DNA of 20,734 nucleotides from Chloroflexota bacterium (GTDB lineage Bacteria; Chloroflexota; Dehalococcoidia; Lucifugimonadales; Lucifugimonadaceae), in NCBI GenBank assembly GCA_002730795.1, contig PCAX01000065.1, forward strand, positions 1 to 20,734, in the 5' to 3' direction. Below are positions 7,074-15,628 of this stretch, piece by piece (the stretch's first letter is position 1; each line of letters opens with the position of its first letter). The translations under genes and the position numbers were made by a program. Below the pieces are notes generated by a model. The model saw nothing but the letters and a program-made list of their open reading frames with translations. It had not been told where the DNA came from and made no database searches.

Positions 7074-7877
7074 ATGAAACATTTTCGACCCGAATTACAA
7101 ACAACTGAAGCTGTTGTTGTAAGAACAAATAACTTTGGCGAGTCAGACAGGTTAATCAATATCGTTACACCACACCATGGGTTAATTAGAGGTATAGTGA
7201 AGGGTGCAAAAAAGCCACGCTCTAGAATTGGTGGGCCTTTAGATTTATTGAAATTCGTTAAATTATCTGTAAGGATCAACACTAATTTATCTATTTTTAC
7301 CCAAGCGGAAACTTTGAATGGGTTTCCAGGGTTCAGAAATAATGTTTCGCGTATGGCAAGGGGTTCATATATAGGAGAAATTGCCGAAAAATTTTCCATG
7401 GAAGGAAGTCCTAATCCTTCCCTATTTAAATTATTGGTAGAATCTCTATCAATATTAGAGGACACCGTGAAATTAGAAATGCTGACGCGATGGTATGAAG
7501 TTAAATTATTACAAGTAACAGGTTTTGCTCCTGAGCTTGATAATTGTGTGGAAACAGGAAAAACAATCAACCCCGGAAATCATCTGTTTTCAACAGATAA
7601 AGGTGGCTTGGTTTCAATGGGAGCGAAACCATTTGGAGGGCAGCCATTGTTGCCTGCTTCCATTAACACAATTAAATTGTTGAAAAATCTAAAACGATCT
7701 AACTGGCTAGATATTTGTAATGTGAAAGTCGATGACAATACACTACGAAGTACCGCTAGAATTTTGAGGCAGTATCTCCATTACACCTTAGGGAGTTCCG
7801 CAAAATCTGAATCTTTTATGGATGACATTAGATATAGAGAAAGTAATCAACAACAAAATTCACATAATAGGTCCTAA
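7074..7877 (+). CDS. recO: DNA repair protein RecO, zinc site degenerate
   Basis: This 267-residue RecO protein anneals single strands and, with RecR, displaces SSB to load RecA. The N-terminal OB fold carries TTEAVVVRTNNFGESDRLINIVTPHHGLIRGI..KGAKKPRSRIGG, strongly typical of the family. A helical domain follows, containing YEVKLLQVTGFAPELDNC. Many RecO proteins have a C4 zinc finger here; this one keeps only C158, with TG in place of CG and GGLVSMG where the second pair would stand. The gene follows recR after 78 nt without a strong Shine-Dalgarno (GGGTAA lies nearby) and ends two bases before uvrA. Close association with recR supports the call. Confidence 0.9.
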   Translation: MKHFRPELQTTEAVVVRTNNFGESDRLINIVTPHHGLIRGIVKGAKKPRSRIGGPLDLLKFVKLSVRINTNLSIFTQAETLNGFPGFRNNVSRMARGSYIGEIAEKFSMEGSPNPSLFKLLVESLSILEDTVKLEMLTRWYEVKLLQVTGFAPELDNCVETGKTINPGNHLFSTDKGGLVSMGAKPFGGQPLLPASINTIKLLKNLKRSNWLDICNVKVDDNTLRSTARILRQYLHYTLGSSAKSESFMDDIRYRESNQQQNSHNRS

Positions 7878-7879
7878 AA

Positions 7880-10800
7880 ATGTCTGGTAACAAAATCACC
7901 GTAAATGGTGCCAGAGAACATAACCTGAAAAATATTAATGTTGCTATACCCCGAGACCAGCTCGTTGTGATCACCGGTGTCTCTGGGTCAGGTAAAAGCA
8001 GTCTAGCATTTGACACACTGTATGCTGAGGGTCAACGAAGGTACGTCGAGTCGTTATCAGCCTACGCACGACAATTCTTGGGCCGTATGGAAAAACCTGA
8101 TGTGGACAGTATAGAAGGATTAAGTCCGTCAATATCAATCGACCAGAAAGGTGTATCAAAAAATCCCAGATCAACAGTCGGAACTGTAACAGAAATATAT
8201 GATTATTTAAGATTGATGTTTGCCAGGGTTGGTCGCCGGCATTGTCATCAGTGTGGTAAAGAGATAGAGCAACAATCAATACAAGAGATCGTTGATTCCA
8301 TTCTTAAATTACCTCTCAATTCGAAGTTTTTAGTACTTTCTCCATTAATTAAACACATGAGGGGCGAACACTTACACACATTGGAAAAAGTCCAAAATGA
8401 AGGATTTGTTCGGGTACGGGTAAATGGAATTATTCATGATTTATCTGAAGAAATAAAATTAAATAGATATCAATGGCACGATATAGATGTGGTTGTCGAC
8501 AGGCTAATATTAAAGAAAGACTTTGATAAGGAGCGGCTCTCAGAATCAGTCGAATCCGCTCTGAAATTGGGGGGAGGGTATACTACTATTTCGCTAATGG
8601 AAGATAGCGATGATCTTTCCACTGATACAACATACTCTGAACATTACGCTTGCACTAATTGTGATATTTCATTAGAAGAACTGGAACCAAGAAGCTTTTC
8701 GTTCAATACTCCCGTTGGGGCATGTGATAGTTGTGCCGGTTTAGGTTTCAAATTGGAAATAGACCCTGACCTAATCATCCCCGACCAAAAACAATCTATC
8801 AATTCTGGGGCAATTCAGCCTTGGTCTCGAGATGGGAAAAATTCTCCCGCATATCAATCGATGCTGGACTCTATAGCTTTTCATTATAAATTTTCTTTGG
8901 ATATTCCTGTAAAAGATATGACATCAGAAAATTTATCGTTAATCCTTTATGGGACCCAACGCGAAAAAATTAAACTAATACACGTAAATAAGAAAGGAAG
9001 ACAATATGAATGGTTCACAGATTTTGAAGGGATTATTCCAAATATGGAACGGCGCTACAACAATACAGAATCCAATTCCATTCGCGAAAACATAGAAAAT
9101 TATATGGCAAAAAACCCATGTGCAAAATGTAACGGGTCAAGATTGAAACCTGAAGCACTGTCAGTCACTATCCTAGGGATGAACATTATTGAGGTAACTA
9201 AGTTATCGATCGATAATTGTATAAATTGGATAAAACTTTGCCATAACAGGGACTCAACCTTAAAATTATCCGAAGATATGCCGCTGTCAGATCTACCCTT
9301 GACGGGCACGGAAATATCTATAGCCGAAGATATTTTAAAAGAAATAGAATCAAGATTACGGTTTTTATCACAAGTTGGCCTGAGCTATTTATCTTTGGAT
9401 CGAACTGCTTCCACGTTGTCGGGCGGTGAAGGTCAACGGATCCGTTTAGCTACTCAGATCGGCTCCGGCCTAATGGGCGTTTTATATGTTTGTGACGAAC
9501 CATCCGTCGGTTTACATCCATCAGACAATAACCGGTTAATAAAGACCTTACAAAATCTACGCGACGTTGGTAACACTGTATTAATCGTCGAACACGATGA
9601 AGCAGTTATGCGGGCCGCAGATCATTTAATAGATTTAGGCCCCGGCGCGGGAGAACATGGAGGTTACATCGTTGCAGAAGGAGACATTAGAGCAATAACA
9701 AAAAATAACGAATCTATAACTGGTAATTACTTAAATGGGACCAAAATGATACCCATGCCACTAACGAGAAGACTGGGGAACGGGAAGGAAATAATTATTA
9801 TAGGTGCCCGGGAAAACAATTTAAAGAATATAACTGTCGCTATTCCATTGGGTTGCTTAGTTTGCATAACCGGAGTTTCAGGTTCTGGTAAAAGTACATT
9901 GATAAATGAAATACTTTCAAAAAAACTTGCTCACCATTTTTATAAAAAACGAGAACGAACAGGGATGCATGATGAAATACAAGGGCTGAACAATGTGGAC
10001 AAAATGATTAACATAGATCAAAGTCCTATTGGCCGAACACCACGTTCTAATCCAGCAACTTATACTGGTCTATTTACTCCCATTAGGGAATTATTTGCTT
10101 CCATGCCAGAAGCTAAATCTAGAGGATACAAACCAGGTAGATTTTCGTTTAATGTGAAAGGTGGCCGATGTGAAACTTGTGGGGGTGCAGGTTATTTACA
10201 AATAGAAATGCAGTTTCTCCCAGATGTCACAGTACCTTGTGAGCTATGTCTCGGCGCCCGTTACAACCGAGAAGCTCTCGAGATTAAATTTAAGAATAAA
10301 TCCATTTCGGAAGTTCTTGATATGACAGTGTCAGAAGCTACCGAACACTTCAACAATATTCCTCATATACAAAAAAAATTGGAAACGTTAACTAATGTTG
10401 GTCTCGGATATATTAAATTGGGTCAACCCGCAACAACTCTCTCAGGTGGTGAGGCACAGAGAATTAAATTAGCCTCCGAACTCTCAAAACGTTCAACAGA
10501 TAGTACCCTTTATATTCTGGACGAACCAACCACCGGTCTTTCTTTTGATGACGTAGCTAAGCTCCTATTCGTTCTTCAACGACTTATAGACAAGGGTAAT
10601 ACCGTCATTTTAATTGAACACCATCTCGATCTAATAAAAAGTGCCGATTGGATCATAGACTTAGGTCCGAAAGCAGGCGCACAAGGGGGTTCAATAATCG
10701 CCCAAGGAACACCTGAATATATAGCTTCCGTTAAGAATAGCGACACTGGAAAGTACTTGTCTAAAATGCCTAATATTGTGTCAAACAAAAAGGCTAATGG

Positions 10801-10963
10801 CACTGTAAAATCACTGTTAACTCCCAAGTTGACTATTGTTGGAAATCAAATAAGTCCTCTTAAATTATTATCAAAACGCCCCACTTTGATATCACCAAAA
10901 TCTAGGTCTTCAAAAAAACACTGGCGACGAAGAAAAAAATCAATTATACAAACCGGTGTTTAG
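7880..10963 (+). CDS. uvrA: UvrABC system ATPase UvrA, with a basic C-terminal extension
   Basis: This 1027-residue ABC-type ATPase recognises damage in nucleotide excision repair. The first nucleotide-binding domain has Walker A GVSGSGKSS (33-41), an N-terminal CxxC pair (CHQC), zinc finger 1 (CTNC ... CDSC), signature LSGGEGQRIRLA and Walker B CDEPSVGLHP. The second has GVSGSGKST, zinc finger 2 (CETC ... CELC), LSGGEAQRIKLA and LDEPTTGLSFDD, with Ser where GLHFDD is usual. The normal end (DTGKYL) falls at about residue 960. A further 67 residues follow, basic and ending in a cluster SRSSKKHWRRRKK, not a usual UvrA part. It starts two bases after recO, and the thioesterase gene starts nine bases after its stop. 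Confidence 0.96.
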   Translation: MSGNKITVNGAREHNLKNINVAIPRDQLVVITGVSGSGKSSLAFDTLYAEGQRRYVESLSAYARQFLGRMEKPDVDSIEGLSPSISIDQKGVSKNPRSTVGTVTEIYDYLRLMFARVGRRHCHQCGKEIEQQSIQEIVDSILKLPLNSKFLVLSPLIKHMRGEHLHTLEKVQNEGFVRVRVNGIIHDLSEEIKLNRYQWHDIDVVVDRLILKKDFDKERLSESVESALKLGGGYTTISLMEDSDDLSTDTTYSEHYACTNCDISLEELEPRSFSFNTPVGACDSCAGLGFKLEIDPDLIIPDQKQSINSGAIQPWSRDGKNSPAYQSMLDSIAFHYKFSLDIPVKDMTSENLSLILYGTQREKIKLIHVNKKGRQYEWFTDFEGIIPNMERRYNNTESNSIRENIENYMAKNPCAKCNGSRLKPEALSVTILGMNIIEVTKLSIDNCINWIKLCHNRDSTLKLSEDMPLSDLPLTGTEISIAEDILKEIESRLRFLSQVGLSYLSLDRTASTLSGGEGQRIRLATQIGSGLMGVLYVCDEPSVGLHPSDNNRLIKTLQNLRDVGNTVLIVEHDEAVMRAADHLIDLGPGAGEHGGYIVAEGDIRAITKNNESITGNYLNGTKMIPMPLTRRLGNGKEIIIIGARENNLKNITVAIPLGCLVCITGVSGSGKSTLINEILSKKLAHHFYKKRERTGMHDEIQGLNNVDKMINIDQSPIGRTPRSNPATYTGLFTPIRELFASMPEAKSRGYKPGRFSFNVKGGRCETCGGAGYLQIEMQFLPDVTVPCELCLGARYNREALEIKFKNKSISEVLDMTVSEATEHFNNIPHIQKKLETLTNVGLGYIKLGQPATTLSGGEAQRIKLASELSKRSTDSTLYILDEPTTGLSFDDVAKLLFVLQRLIDKGNTVILIEHHLDLIKSADWIIDLGPKAGAQGGSIIAQGTPEYIASVKNSDTGKYLSKMPNIVSNKKANGTVKSLLTPKLTIVGNQISPLKLLSKRPTLISPKSRSSKKHWRRRKKSIIQTGV

Positions 10964-10972
10964 GAACAATCT

Positions 10973-11464
10973 ATGTCTAAATTTTTTCAAGATAAACTAA
11001 CTGGAAATATGTGCTATGGATGTGGAGCATCTAATAAACAAGGATTACAAATCAAATCCTTTTGGGATGGAAACGAGTCCGTTTGTGTGTTTAAACCAAA
11101 AACACATCATTCAGCGATGCCACCAGATATAATGAACGGCGGAACAATAGCAACTTTGATTGACTGCCACTGTATTTGTACATCTATAGCCGACGCGTAC
11201 AGAGAAGAGGGCAGGGATATCGGCGAAGAACCTACCATATGGTATGCCACAGGGTTTTTAAAAGTAAACTATAGAAAACCTACACCAATTGATGGTCCTG
11301 TTACTATAAGAGCAAAAATCGTAGAAAGAAAACCGAAAACAACTCTGTTTGTTGCCGAATTGTTTTCCCACAATCAGGTCTTAACATGCGACGGGGAAGT
11401 TTTAGCAGTTAGAGTCCCCGATGAATGGTCAAATCCAAAGGGAGTTTTTGGACATTCTAATTAA
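10973..11464 (+). CDS. Hotdog-fold thioesterase-like protein
   Basis: This 163-residue protein of the PaaI/4HBT hotdog superfamily probably cleaves an acyl-CoA thioester, substrate unknown. It starts with a CYGCGASNKQGLQIKS element found in a branch of the family, then MPPDIMNGGTIATLIDCHC, the central helix region that forms the active site across the dimer, then the beta strands containing FLKVNYRKPTPIDGPVTIRAKIVERK. AGGA overlapping the uvrA stop codon is its ribosome binding site, so it is very likely cotranscribed with uvrA. That is positional only; no repair role is implied. It converges on the dehydratase gene with an 11-nt gap. Confidence 0.82.
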   Translation: MSKFFQDKLTGNMCYGCGASNKQGLQIKSFWDGNESVCVFKPKTHHSAMPPDIMNGGTIATLIDCHCICTSIADAYREEGRDIGEEPTIWYATGFLKVNYRKPTPIDGPVTIRAKIVERKPKTTLFVAELFSHNQVLTCDGEVLAVRVPDEWSNPKGVFGHSN

Positions 11465-11475
11465 GGATTTTGTTT

Positions 11476-12696
11476 TTATTTCGGTAAAAATTCTTCTTCT
11501 TTTTGGATTTTTTCAGGATCTAGGTCCATTGCCATACCCGGTATAGTTGGAATTTTTATGTTTCCATGTATTGGAACGATGGGGTCTTTGAGAAAGTGTT
11601 GATGTATCACATTCCATTTAATCAAATATTCTTGGTACGGTGTATGAATCGGTGATTGCGTCACCGAAAAATGGGCGCCCGCTTGTGTGGAATGTCCATG
11701 TGGTATCGTAATTAAATCAGCAGCTGTCCCTAAAGTTGCTATTTTCAGGGTTTCTGATAATCCTCCAGCCCAATAGATATCTGGTTGCAATATATCTAAC
11801 GCTTCCTGATCAATGAATCGTTTAAAGCCCCAACGGGTGTACTCATGCTCCGCCCCTGAAAGGGGTATCGACGTTTTTTCTCTAATTTTTCTGTAGCTAC
11901 TTACTCGATCAGGCATAACACATTCTTCCAACCATGCGGGATTATAATCCTCAATATTTTTGATTAACTTCAGTACATAGCCAATATCCATTGATTGCCA
12001 ACAATCGAGCATTATGTCATAGTCGTCACCTACAGTTTCTCTCACTGTTTTTACCATTTCCACATTTTTTTTAAGACCTTCATAGCCAGACATGGGACCA
12101 TATCTGAAAAACCATTTTTGGGCTGTGTAACCCTTCTTTTTATATTCCAAGGCTCGTTCCTTGACCTTGCCCATATCCGTAACATTGAAACCCAACATTG
12201 ACGCATAGGCAGGTACTTTTTGTCTGGTAGGTCCGCCTAATAAAACATAGACTGGCACGCCGAAATATTTACCCTTTAAATCCCACAGTGCACAATCAAT
12301 GGCACTGATTGCCATCATTGTTTCACCTTGTCGTCCGTGAACTTGAGATCGATGCATTATATCCCACAAATATTCAATAGAAAGAGGGTTCGCCCCGATT
12401 AGGAATTCAGTTAGCTGGGTTGCAACAATGTATGCTATAGAATCAGTAATTGGTCCGCCTATACCATGAATCCCTTCGTCAGTTTCAATTTGGACAAACA
12501 CGGCATCATATGGCATTGAAGAATTAGGCTTTCCGGATATATCAATACCTGTTATATCTGGAATCACTCCCCTTGTTCCTTTTTCAGAAAAATTTCTATA
12601 GACATCTAGAGGTTGAACCAAACGTTCTTCCCAAAAATTATTTTCTACATTTATTGAGCCGTGGAGGCGCCTTAACCGAATTTTTTCTATTTTCAA
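11476..12696 (-). CDS. Enolase-superfamily sugar-acid dehydratase (mandelate racemase group)
   Basis: This 406-residue protein has a capping domain (about 1-125) and a TIM barrel. Metal ligands fit D231 (MLDCW), E257 or E258 (WLEEC) and E283 (SGAEHE). H333 (PHGHS) with D305 (QPDIYW) looks like the His-Asp dyad, and K194 (AQKW) lies on the second barrel strand. The MLDCWxSxD and LEEC pattern resembles L-rhamnonate dehydratase, but specificity within this group cannot be read safely. The likely reaction is dehydration of an aldonate to a 2-keto-3-deoxy acid. The start is TTG at 12696: AAGGAGA (12701-12707) stands five bases upstream and there is no competing ATG. It is encoded alone on the minus strand, away from the mutarotase and lactonase genes that could belong to the same route. 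Confidence 0.85.
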   Translation of the reverse strand: MKIEKIRLRRLHGSINVENNFWEERLVQPLDVYRNFSEKGTRGVIPDITGIDISGKPNSSMPYDAVFVQIETDEGIHGIGGPITDSIAYIVATQLTEFLIGANPLSIEYLWDIMHRSQVHGRQGETMMAISAIDCALWDLKGKYFGVPVYVLLGGPTRQKVPAYASMLGFNVTDMGKVKERALEYKKKGYTAQKWFFRYGPMSGYEGLKKNVEMVKTVRETVGDDYDIMLDCWQSMDIGYVLKLIKNIEDYNPAWLEECVMPDRVSSYRKIREKTSIPLSGAEHEYTRWGFKRFIDQEALDILQPDIYWAGGLSETLKIATLGTAADLITIPHGHSTQAGAHFSVTQSPIHTPYQEYLIKWNVIHQHFLKDPIVPIHGNIKIPTIPGMAMDLDPEKIQKEEEFLPK

Positions 12697-12865
12697 ATTA
12701 TCTCCTTATTTTGAAATATAAACTTTATAATTATTTGTTTATAAATTTTTACCGTAACGCCGATGTGTTTAGAATTAGGTTAAAATCATAATCATAAAAA
12801 AATGTTTATATATCTAGAATTTTTAAATAATTCCAAATACCTTCCGGTTATTCAAGCATATTTCA
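12697..12865. promoter_or_regulatory. Divergent promoter region between dehydratase and CoA-transferase genes
   Basis: This is 169 nt of strongly AT-rich DNA. It holds the ribosome binding site of the leftward dehydratase (12701-12707) and several TATAAA/TATAAT-like hexamers (for example 12726-12731), but no -35/-10 pair with proper spacing that I can defend. No operator-like palindrome stands out. Confidence 0.3.
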
Positions 12866-13594
12866 ATGAAAATACAAATTTGTAAGACATACGACGAAGC
12901 TATTTCTGATATTAAAAGTAATTCAACAATCATGATAGGTGGTTTCGGTGGAGCTGGCGGCCAACCTACACGTTTAATGCTCGCCTTAAGGGACTCTGGA
13001 TTGAAGAATCTAACTTTAATAGGAAATGTGGCTGGTATTTCTAAGACTACTGGTTACGGATGGCCTTCAAATATAGAACCTATAGATCATGGGATTTTTT
13101 TTGAATCAAACCAAGTAAAAAAAATCGTTTGTTCGTTCCCGGTTCCAGGAACCACCAAACCCTTAAGTGATATAGAAAAATCTTGGAAAGAAGGATTATG
13201 TGAAGTGGAAATAATTCCGCAAGGAACATTAATAGAGAAAATCAGGTCTGCTGGAGCTGGTATCCCAGCCTTCTACACTCCTACAGGGGTGGGAACACCT
13301 GTTGCAGAAGGAAAAGAGCAACGAGCTTTTCACGGTCGAACTTACTTATTAGAATTTGCCTTGCCAGCTGATTATGCTCTAATTCGTGCTCACCGTGCCG
13401 ATACTTTTGGAAACCTAGAATACGTTGGAACCTCCAGATCTTTTAACCCCGCTATGGCAACAGCAGGAAAGGTGACCATTGCTGAAGTAGACAAAATTGT
13501 GGCACCTGGAAAAATTAACCCTGAACGCGTTGGGACACCAGGAATTTATGTCAACAGATTAATTGAACGTGAGGCTGGAGATCCATTACCATGA
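12866..13594 (+). CDS. 3-oxoacid CoA-transferase-type subunit A
   Basis: This 242-residue alpha subunit of a family I CoA-transferase is of the SCOT/AtoD/PcaI type. The N-terminal glycine-rich loop MIGGFGGAGGQPTRL is at about residues 21-36. Further marks are AGAGIPAFYTPTGVGTPVAEGK (about 129-150) and the segment ADYALIRAHRADTFGNLEYVG, all typical. These enzymes move CoA between an acyl-CoA such as succinyl-CoA and a 3-oxo acid. The acid used here is unknown. The gene is the first of its unit, with no clear Shine-Dalgarno. Its stop overlaps the start of subunit B by ATGA, as usual for the pair. Succinyl-CoA:3-ketoacid, 3-oxoadipate and acetate transferases are all possible. Confidence 0.88.
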   Translation: MKIQICKTYDEAISDIKSNSTIMIGGFGGAGGQPTRLMLALRDSGLKNLTLIGNVAGISKTTGYGWPSNIEPIDHGIFFESNQVKKIVCSFPVPGTTKPLSDIEKSWKEGLCEVEIIPQGTLIEKIRSAGAGIPAFYTPTGVGTPVAEGKEQRAFHGRTYLLEFALPADYALIRAHRADTFGNLEYVGTSRSFNPAMATAGKVTIAEVDKIVAPGKINPERVGTPGIYVNRLIEREAGDPLP

Positions 13595-14283
13595 GCCCAA
13601 AACATTATCGAGGAGATCCTGCTCCTAGATCATCGAGGGAAGATATTGCTAAAAAGGCAGCACGTTATTTACCTCAAGGTTCTGCTGTTAATTTAGGTAT
13701 AGGGATTCCAGCACTCTGCGCTAACTACTTACCCAAAAATACTAGCATCCGTTATCATGCAGAAAATGGTCTGCTAGGTTATCAAGAATTATGGCCAAAA
13801 GGTGAAGGAAACCCAAACATTATGGATGCGGGAGGAAACTTCCCTAAACCAATAGCCGGTATGGCTTTTTTTGATTCCGTAGAATCTTTCAATATGATAA
13901 GAGGGGGGCATATTGACGTTACAGTTTTGGGGGCTCTACAAGTTTCAAAAAATGGCGATATTGCTAACTGGATGATCTCGTCTAGGGGTATAGGATCAAT
14001 TGGAGGAGCCATGGATTTGGCGGAAAACACCCCTACTGTAATAGTAACGATGGAACATACAACAACCAATAATGAACCTAAAATTGTTGGAAATTGTTCT
14101 TATCCTCTCACTTCCAAGGGTTGTGTCAATTTAATAGTGACAGATGTAGCCATAATTGAAGTAATTTACTCCGATATAGATAACATCCAACTACTATTGA
14201 AAGAAACAGCACCTGGTTGGACCAAAACTGATGTTCAAAAAATAACAGCTGTGGAATTGTTTCAGCATCTCCCAAAAGCCTAA
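13591..14283 (+). CDS. 3-oxoacid CoA-transferase-type subunit B
   Basis: This 230-residue beta subunit is the partner of the preceding gene. It carries the catalytic glutamate in HAENGLLG (Glu58), which forms the glutamyl-CoA thioester, after the NLGIGIP loop (34-40). The later segments GGHIDVTVLGALQVS and GIGSIGGAMDL are also typical of the family. Length is usual. Translation is coupled to subunit A through ATGA. The gene ends only four bases before the ATG of ffh, so a metabolic pair and a secretion gene are probably on one transcript; I infer no functional link. Confidence 0.9.
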   Translation: MSPKHYRGDPAPRSSREDIAKKAARYLPQGSAVNLGIGIPALCANYLPKNTSIRYHAENGLLGYQELWPKGEGNPNIMDAGGNFPKPIAGMAFFDSVESFNMIRGGHIDVTVLGALQVSKNGDIANWMISSRGIGSIGGAMDLAENTPTVIVTMEHTTTNNEPKIVGNCSYPLTSKGCVNLIVTDVAIIEVIYSDIDNIQLLLKETAPGWTKTDVQKITAVELFQHLPKA

Positions 14284-14287
14284 GCCA

Positions 14288-15628
14288 ATGTTCGAATCAC
14301 TTAGCGAAAAACTCACTTCTGTTCTTGGAAATTTATCCAAGAAAGGAAAACTGACTGAACAAGATGTAGATAATGCGCTTCGACAGGTCCGATTATCAAT
14401 GTTAGAAGCAGATGTCGACTATAAAGTGACTCGAGAATTCATTTCTCGCGTAAAAGAACAGGTTATGGGAGCAAAACTTTTTGCTTCTTTATCTCCGGGC
14501 CAAACGGTTATTAAATTTGTAAGGGAAGAATTTTCCCAAATACTTGGGGGCACAAAAAGTGACATCTGCCGTTCCGATAAATCTCCAACAATTATTATGG
14601 TGATAGGGTTACAAGGAACAGGAAAAACAACGACGACTTCTAAACTCGCCCTACATTTAAGATCGCAGAACAACTCCGTTATGATGGCAGCTTGTGATTT
14701 ACAGCGGCCTGGAGCCGTTGAACAACTGGACCAACTCGGAAAACAATCGAATATCCCTGTTTATAAAGAAACCGCCAAAACGGCAACACCATACAAAGTG
14801 GCTATCGAAGCAAAAAAGTTTGCTCAAAAGGAAAATATTCAATATCTCATTGTGGATACTGCCGGAAGACTATCCATAAACGAACAATTAATGCAGGAAT
14901 TAAAGCAAATCAAAGATGCTATAAAACCAGATGAAATTTTATTGGTTCTTGATGCAATGACCGGCCAGGATGCGGTCCGGTCTGGCACAATGTTCAACGA
15001 TACAATAGGAATGACCGGAATTATCCTAACCAAAATGGATGGAGACGCAAGAGGTGGAGCTGCCTTATCAATGAAAAATGCCGTTGGCTTACCAATCAAA
15101 TTCATAGGAATAGGCGAAAAGCCTGACCAATTCGAACCCTTTTATCCAGAACGTATTGCCTCACGTATATTAGGTATGGGTGATGTAGAAACGTTAATTG
15201 AAAAAGCCAAATTACAATATACTCAAAAAGAAGCCCTAAATTTAGAGACAAAAATAAAACGCAATCAATTTACCATGAATGATCTTTTAGCCCAATTTAC
15301 TAACTTTAAGCGTATGGGTAGTACATCAGAATTAATTGGCATGATACCTGGACTGAATTCAGCAGCAGGAAAAATAAATTTAGGGGACATAAACGATGAT
15401 AAAATTAAATATGTTGAAGCGATAATATTGTCTATGACAGCCAAAGAACGTGAAAATCCACTCATCATAAATGGGTCTCGCAGAAATCGTATAGCAAAAG
15501 GTTCGGGAACTAGTTCGGCTGAAGTTAATCAATTATTAAATCAATTTAAACAAATGCAAAAACTCATGAAACGTTTCTCCAATCAACGTTCCCGAAATTC
15601 TTTATCAAAAATATTTGGTGGCAATTAG
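14288..15628 (+). CDS. ffh: Signal recognition particle protein Ffh
   Basis: This 446-residue SRP54-type GTPase binds SRP RNA and signal sequences of nascent chains and hands them to FtsY at the membrane. The N domain is a four-helix bundle (about 1-85). The G domain shows GLQGTGKTTTTSKLA, CDLQRPGAVEQL, DTAGRLSINEQL, the TKMD guanine specificity motif and GIGEKPDQFEPF. The M domain has FTMNDLLAQFTNFKRMGS, IPGLN and the RNA-binding helix containing SRRNRIAKGSG. The tail is basic and methionine-bearing. Everything expected is present. No clear Shine-Dalgarno precedes the ATG, in keeping with coupling to the CoA-transferase gene four bases upstream. Confidence 0.96.
   Translation: MFESLSEKLTSVLGNLSKKGKLTEQDVDNALRQVRLSMLEADVDYKVTREFISRVKEQVMGAKLFASLSPGQTVIKFVREEFSQILGGTKSDICRSDKSPTIIMVIGLQGTGKTTTTSKLALHLRSQNNSVMMAACDLQRPGAVEQLDQLGKQSNIPVYKETAKTATPYKVAIEAKKFAQKENIQYLIVDTAGRLSINEQLMQELKQIKDAIKPDEILLVLDAMTGQDAVRSGTMFNDTIGMTGIILTKMDGDARGGAALSMKNAVGLPIKFIGIGEKPDQFEPFYPERIASRILGMGDVETLIEKAKLQYTQKEALNLETKIKRNQFTMNDLLAQFTNFKRMGSTSELIGMIPGLNSAAGKINLGDINDDKIKYVEAIILSMTAKERENPLIINGSRRNRIAKGSGTSSAEVNQLLNQFKQMQKLMKRFSNQRSRNSLSKIFGGN

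Noticed and set aside
14290..14298. GTTCGAATC, resembling a tRNA T-loop
   Set aside because: It lies at the start of ffh, with no acceptor, D or anticodon arms around it and no CCA-side stem.
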